In this document: positions 60,960-64,000 of the stretch, piece by piece | How positions within the stretch are numbered: position 1 is the first letter of the stretch | How the letters are laid out: each line of letters opens with the position of its first letter | Assembly (NCBI RefSeq): GCF_002217475.1 | Contig: NZ_MUHH01000003.1 | Span: forward strand, 1-64,000 | Length of the DNA stretch: 64,000 bases | From: Flavobacterium tructae | GTDB taxonomy: Bacteria; Bacteroidota; Bacteroidia; Flavobacteriales; Flavobacteriaceae | Direction: 5' to 3' | Notes under the pieces: generated by a model | What the model saw: the letters and a program-made list of their open reading frames with translations, nothing else | Databases searched by the model: none | What the model was told of the DNA's origin: nothing | Position numbers and translations under genes: made by a program

Positions 60960-61673
60960 ATGATTGAAAAAATTAACCTTAACAACATTCTTTTCCTTGA
61001 TATTGAAACGGTACCGGAAGAGGAAAATTTCAATTCGCTTGACGAAGAAATGCAGTCTCTTTGGGATCAGAAGACACAATACCAGCGTAAAGACGATTTT
61101 ACTCCCGAAGAATTTTATGAACGTGCCGGAATCTGGGCAGAATTTGGTAAGATTGTGTGTATTTCGGTTGGCTATTTTACCATCAAAGGTGATGTTAGAA
61201 ATTTTAGGGTAACCTCTTTTTTTGGAGATGAAAAAAAAATTCTTCGCGACTTCAACAATCTCCTCAACAATCATTTCAATAAACCGCAGCACCTACTGTG
61301 CGGACACAATGCCAAAGAATTTGACATTCCGTTTATTGCCCGACGCATGATCATCAATCAGATTCCGATTCCGGAAAAGCTTAATTTATTTGGCAAAAAA
61401 CCTTGGGAAATTGCTCATTTAGACACTTTAGAATTATGGAAGTTTGGCGATTACAAACACTTTACTTCTTTAAAACTATTGACCAAAATTCTGGGAGTTC
61501 CCTCTCCGAAAGGCGATATCGACGGCAGTCAGGTCGCACATGTTTTTTATGTCGAAAAAGACATTGACCGAATTGTAACCTATTGTGAGAAAGACACCAT
61601 AGCTGTAGCTCAGATTTTTCTTCGCCTGCGCCGTGAAGATTTATTAATTGACGATGAAATCATTCATGTGTAA
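60960..61673 (+). CDS. 3'-5' exonuclease, PolB-exonuclease-like
   Basis: 237 residues. DEDD family: motif I ILFLDIETVPEE (Asp, Glu), motif II LCGHNAKEFDIPFIARR, and motif III IVTYCEKDTIAVAQIF. This is the PolB-type exonuclease domain as a free-standing protein (PF10108-like). Cytosolic DNA or RNA 3' end processing, likely repair. It is followed by the AlkZ-like gene after 14 bases, so they are likely co-transcribed. Confidence 0.92.
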   Translation: MIEKINLNNILFLDIETVPEEENFNSLDEEMQSLWDQKTQYQRKDDFTPEEFYERAGIWAEFGKIVCISVGYFTIKGDVRNFRVTSFFGDEKKILRDFNNLLNNHFNKPQHLLCGHNAKEFDIPFIARRMIINQIPIPEKLNLFGKKPWEIAHLDTLELWKFGDYKHFTSLKLLTKILGVPSPKGDIDGSQVAHVFYVEKDIDRIVTYCEKDTIAVAQIFLRLRREDLLIDDEIIHV

Positions 61674-61687
61674 TACCGCTTTAAACA

Positions 61688-62758
61688 ATGGATTCAAAAA
61701 TAGCACAGCTCAGGCTCATCTCTCAAAAACTTCATAAAACGACTCACAGTACTCCACAAGAAATTGTGCAGCATTTAGGTGCAATGCAGGCTCAGGACTA
61801 TGCAATGGCAAAATGGGCAGTTGGCTCCCGCTGCGATGCTTCAGAAAAAGTGATTGAAGAAGCTATCAATTCGGCACAAATTATCCGAACTCATATTTTA
61901 CGACCTACCTGGCATTTTGTTTCTGCCGATGATATTTACTGGATGTTGGATATTTCAGGGCCGCAAGTCAAACGCATTGTAACTTCTTATGTAAAAAAAT
62001 ACGGTTATGATGCTAAGAAACTAGATCAGACTAATGCCGCTATCCAAAAAATACTCGCAGGAAACAATCATCTCACCCGTGAAGAAATCATGCAGGAACT
62101 TAGCATTACTAAAACTCCTAGTCCTGATCATTTAAGCGGTCCCATTATGATGTATGCCGAGCTCGATGGTTTAGTTTGTAACGGAAAAATGAAGGGAAAA
62201 CAAATGACGTATGCTTTACTTGAAGAAAGGGTCCCGAAACCACAAGGCAGACTAACCCAAGAAGAAGGCTTGGCAAAACTAGCCCTTCGCTACTTTGAAA
62301 GCCATGGCCCTGCTACCCTTCTTGACTTTTCCTGGTGGTCAGGTTTCTCCCCTACCAGCTGTAAAAACATCATTAATGCAATCGAATTGCAATTAAATTC
62401 CATTACCATTGAGGATCAGAAGTATTGGTTCAAAAAGGATATTTCTACCGAAGATGACTTCCGCGAAAGCATTCATTTTCTTCCAGCTTTTGATGAAATC
62501 TTAATTTCGTATAAATCCCGAGAAGCATCCATTTTACCAGAACATCAACCAAAGGCTTTTACCAACAACGGCATTTTCAAACCCATAATTCTGGAAAACA
62601 GCAAAGTCATCGGAACCTGGAAACGCACCATCAAAAGAGATCATGCCAAAATAGAAACCCAATTTTTTAACGAGACTGAAAATCATAAAAAGGCAATTCT
62701 TTTTGAAGCCATTAAGCCTTTCGAAAACTATTTAGGAACCAAAATTCAAATCGAATAA
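61688..62758 (+). CDS. AlkZ-like winged-helix DNA glycosylase family protein (HTH_42)
   Basis: 356 residues. PF06224/HTH_42 family: LGAMQAQDYAMAKWAV near the start, then RTHILRPTWHFV and DIYWMLDISGPQ. In characterised members the catalytic pair is a Q-x-Q or Q-x-D in this loop; here MQAQD reads QAQ, matching the AlkZ-type branch. AlkZ from Streptomyces unhooks interstrand DNA crosslinks; YcaQ acts similarly. I infer alkylation repair from family and from ogt and an exonuclease next to it; it is not proven. Confidence 0.85.
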   Translation: MDSKIAQLRLISQKLHKTTHSTPQEIVQHLGAMQAQDYAMAKWAVGSRCDASEKVIEEAINSAQIIRTHILRPTWHFVSADDIYWMLDISGPQVKRIVTSYVKKYGYDAKKLDQTNAAIQKILAGNNHLTREEIMQELSITKTPSPDHLSGPIMMYAELDGLVCNGKMKGKQMTYALLEERVPKPQGRLTQEEGLAKLALRYFESHGPATLLDFSWWSGFSPTSCKNIINAIELQLNSITIEDQKYWFKKDISTEDDFRESIHFLPAFDEILISYKSREASILPEHQPKAFTNNGIFKPIILENSKVIGTWKRTIKRDHAKIETQFFNETENHKKAILFEAIKPFENYLGTKIQIE

Positions 62759-62868
62759 TTTGAATTTTCACAAAACCGAATTGCTTTCAATGAAATACTT
62801 CCTGTTTCCTGTTTAAAATCCTTGCGCGTTTTAGGGTTAAATAATTACATTTACAAAAAAATATAATT

Positions 62869-64000
62869 ATGGTATTGAGCAGATTTTGGTTAGCTATTTT
62901 TGTGTCTTCAATTTTATTTGTCGTAGTGAGTTTGTTTACTGGCAACAGTTATACGCTTGATTTTATTTTGAACGGACAAAAAGATGACCCAATTCTGGTA
63001 TCTGAAAAATATCTGGAGCAGATTCCTGCTTTTGTGAGAGACAGTATCGACTTAAAAGAAGATAAAACCATGATTGTAAACAGGGACTTAACAAATCCCG
63101 ATACTACTTATGTTTACAAAAACAAAACGGTAAAAATTTACAGCGGAGTACAAAAATCAGACGGTTTACTACCAACCTGTAAAAGTACTTTGATCGACAT
63201 TATCATTCCATTAATTGCCTACTTAGCCTTTTTCTGCGGATTAATGGAACTTTTAATCGTTTCCGGAGCTTCCGAAAAACTAGCCAGATTTCTAAGTCCA
63301 ATGTTTACCAAAGTGTTCCCTTCGGTTCCTAAAAATCACCCGTCGATATCCTATATGACCTTAAATTTTGCCGCAAACTTCCTTGGTTTAGATTCTGCTG
63401 CCACGCCATTTGGACTAAAAGCAATGGAGAGCTTACAAGAATTAAATGTCGAAAAAGACAAGGCAAGTGATGCTCAAATCATGTTTATGTGTCTGCATGC
63501 GTCTGGTCTAACTTTAATTCCAACTTCAATTATTGGATATCGCGCCGCAGCAAATGCCGCCAATCCGGCGGATGTTATGCTTCCATGTATCATCACTTCG
63601 CTAATTGGAACTGTCGCAGCATTCCTGATTGTGGGAATCAGACAAAAAATAAATTTCAAAAGTGCTTCATTGGTACTTGCTTTAATGGCTATTATTGCTG
63701 CGATCATAGGATTATTATTCTATGTCAATCATTTAGATTTAATTGGAAAAAACTACTTTACTTCTAACCTTTCAGGATTAATGTTGGTTGGAATCATTGG
63801 AATTACACTCATTTTCTCCTTCATTCATGAGAAGAAATTTGTAGCACAAGACACTACAATGTTCGATACTTTTGTTGATGGTGCCAACAATGGTTTAAAA
63901 ACCGGAGTTAAAATATTTCCTTATGTTTTAGGAATGCTGGTTGCCATCTCTCTTTTTAGAAATAGTGGACTCTTTGAAATTATCAGCAATGGAATCGGAT
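62869..64000 (+). CDS. SpmAB-like nucleoside recognition (Gate) domain membrane protein, partial
   Basis: ATG at 62869 (MVLSRFWLAIFVSSILFVVV) with no stop before the window ends; 377 residues visible. N-terminal helix, a polar stretch to about 100, then membrane helices with Gate-domain features (DIIIPLIAYLAFFCGLMELLIVSGASEKLARFLSP, NFAANFLGLDSAATPFGLKAMESLQ, CLHASGLTLIPTSIIG). A second Gate repeat begins near 335 (DGANNGLKTGVKIFPYVLGMLVAISLF). This is a SpmA-SpmB-type fusion, frequent in non-sporulating bacteria; transported solute unknown. Confidence 0.88.
   Translation, partial: MVLSRFWLAIFVSSILFVVVSLFTGNSYTLDFILNGQKDDPILVSEKYLEQIPAFVRDSIDLKEDKTMIVNRDLTNPDTTYVYKNKTVKIYSGVQKSDGLLPTCKSTLIDIIIPLIAYLAFFCGLMELLIVSGASEKLARFLSPMFTKVFPSVPKNHPSISYMTLNFAANFLGLDSAATPFGLKAMESLQELNVEKDKASDAQIMFMCLHASGLTLIPTSIIGYRAAANAANPADVMLPCIITSLIGTVAAFLIVGIRQKINFKSASLVLALMAIIAAIIGLLFYVNHLDLIGKNYFTSNLSGLMLVGIIGITLIFSFIHEKKFVAQDTTMFDTFVDGANNGLKTGVKIFPYVLGMLVAISLFRNSGLFEIISNGIG

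Noticed and set aside
1..64000. tRNA, rRNA or prophage genes
   Set aside because: Reading the gaps on both strands I found no cloverleaf-like sequence, rRNA segment, or phage structural gene.

Overview
The window looks like chromosomal DNA of a Flavobacterium-type member of the Flavobacteriaceae (Bacteroidota). The base composition is AT-rich. Several proteins end in type IX secretion (T9SS) type A sorting domains. Flavobacterial families are present (DUF4270, GEVED lipoprotein, DUF4286, a two-domain lipid acyltransferase). Many starts are preceded by the Bacteroidota -7 box TAnnTTTG rather than a Shine-Dalgarno site. I see no rRNA, tRNA, CRISPR array, prophage or transposase. Most of the window is ordinary housekeeping DNA.

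Layout. 1-7406: a minus-strand operon that looks like a polymorphic toxin system. It holds a small protein with a T9SS sorting tail, a 2264-residue SpvB/FG-GAP/RHS protein ending in a zincin-like HEYYH tip, and an ATGA-overlapping exported small gene cut by the window edge (candidate immunity gene). 7534-11845 (minus): a GT5-like protein without its active-site motif, a DUF4270 lipoprotein and glmS. 11954-17868 (plus): panC, panD, an esterase-like protein whose nucleophile is replaced by Asp, radA, and a GT51 transglycosylase with a long AsmA-like N-terminus. 18000-26132: aldo-keto reductase, GEVED lipoprotein, OmpA-type lipoprotein, xth, an OlsF-like acyltransferase, three small membrane proteins and a 2-hydroxyacid dehydrogenase. 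26467-28467: alpha/beta hydrolase and nhaA.

28572-38160 is a long minus-strand run: serS, lgt, a TPR protein, DUF4286, a 61-residue protein followed by the relic of a deleted nucleotidyltransferase, rsmA overlapping mgtE, and proC; a TPR/T9SS protein lies upstream. 38431-44990: DMP19-type protein, an unlisted 56-residue basic protein, YdeI-like protein, PhzF, an exported DinB protein, CDGSH protein and metG. 45051-52025 is the accessory stretch: a ParE/RelE-type toxin-antitoxin pair bracketed by two identical 37-bp palindrome-containing repeats, a small gene split by an in-frame amber codon, two paralogous exported proteins of unknown function, a DMT transporter, about 100-bp tandem repeats, and a HAD/CAT-like pair. 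52121-64000 (mostly plus): ferritin, a Lys/Cys-rich small protein with a TTG start, DUF2461, a tail-less SSB, GNAT-nitrilase fusion, zinc-ribbon protein, M28 peptidase, SRPBCC protein, a Rossmann epimerase-like protein, an alkyltransferase / 3'-5' exonuclease / AlkZ-like cluster, and a SpmAB-like membrane protein running off the end.

How genes work together: panC-panD supply pantothenate; glmS, lgt, OmpA and GT51 serve the envelope; rsmA, metG and serS serve translation; radA, xth, ogt, the exonuclease and the AlkZ-like protein serve DNA repair. Intergenic gaps are rich in short inverted and direct repeats of several families. The most interesting items are the RHS-zincin operon with its putative immunity gene, the repeat-bracketed toxin-antitoxin pair, the amber-interrupted gene, the paralogous exported pair, and the enzyme-like proteins that have lost catalytic motifs.
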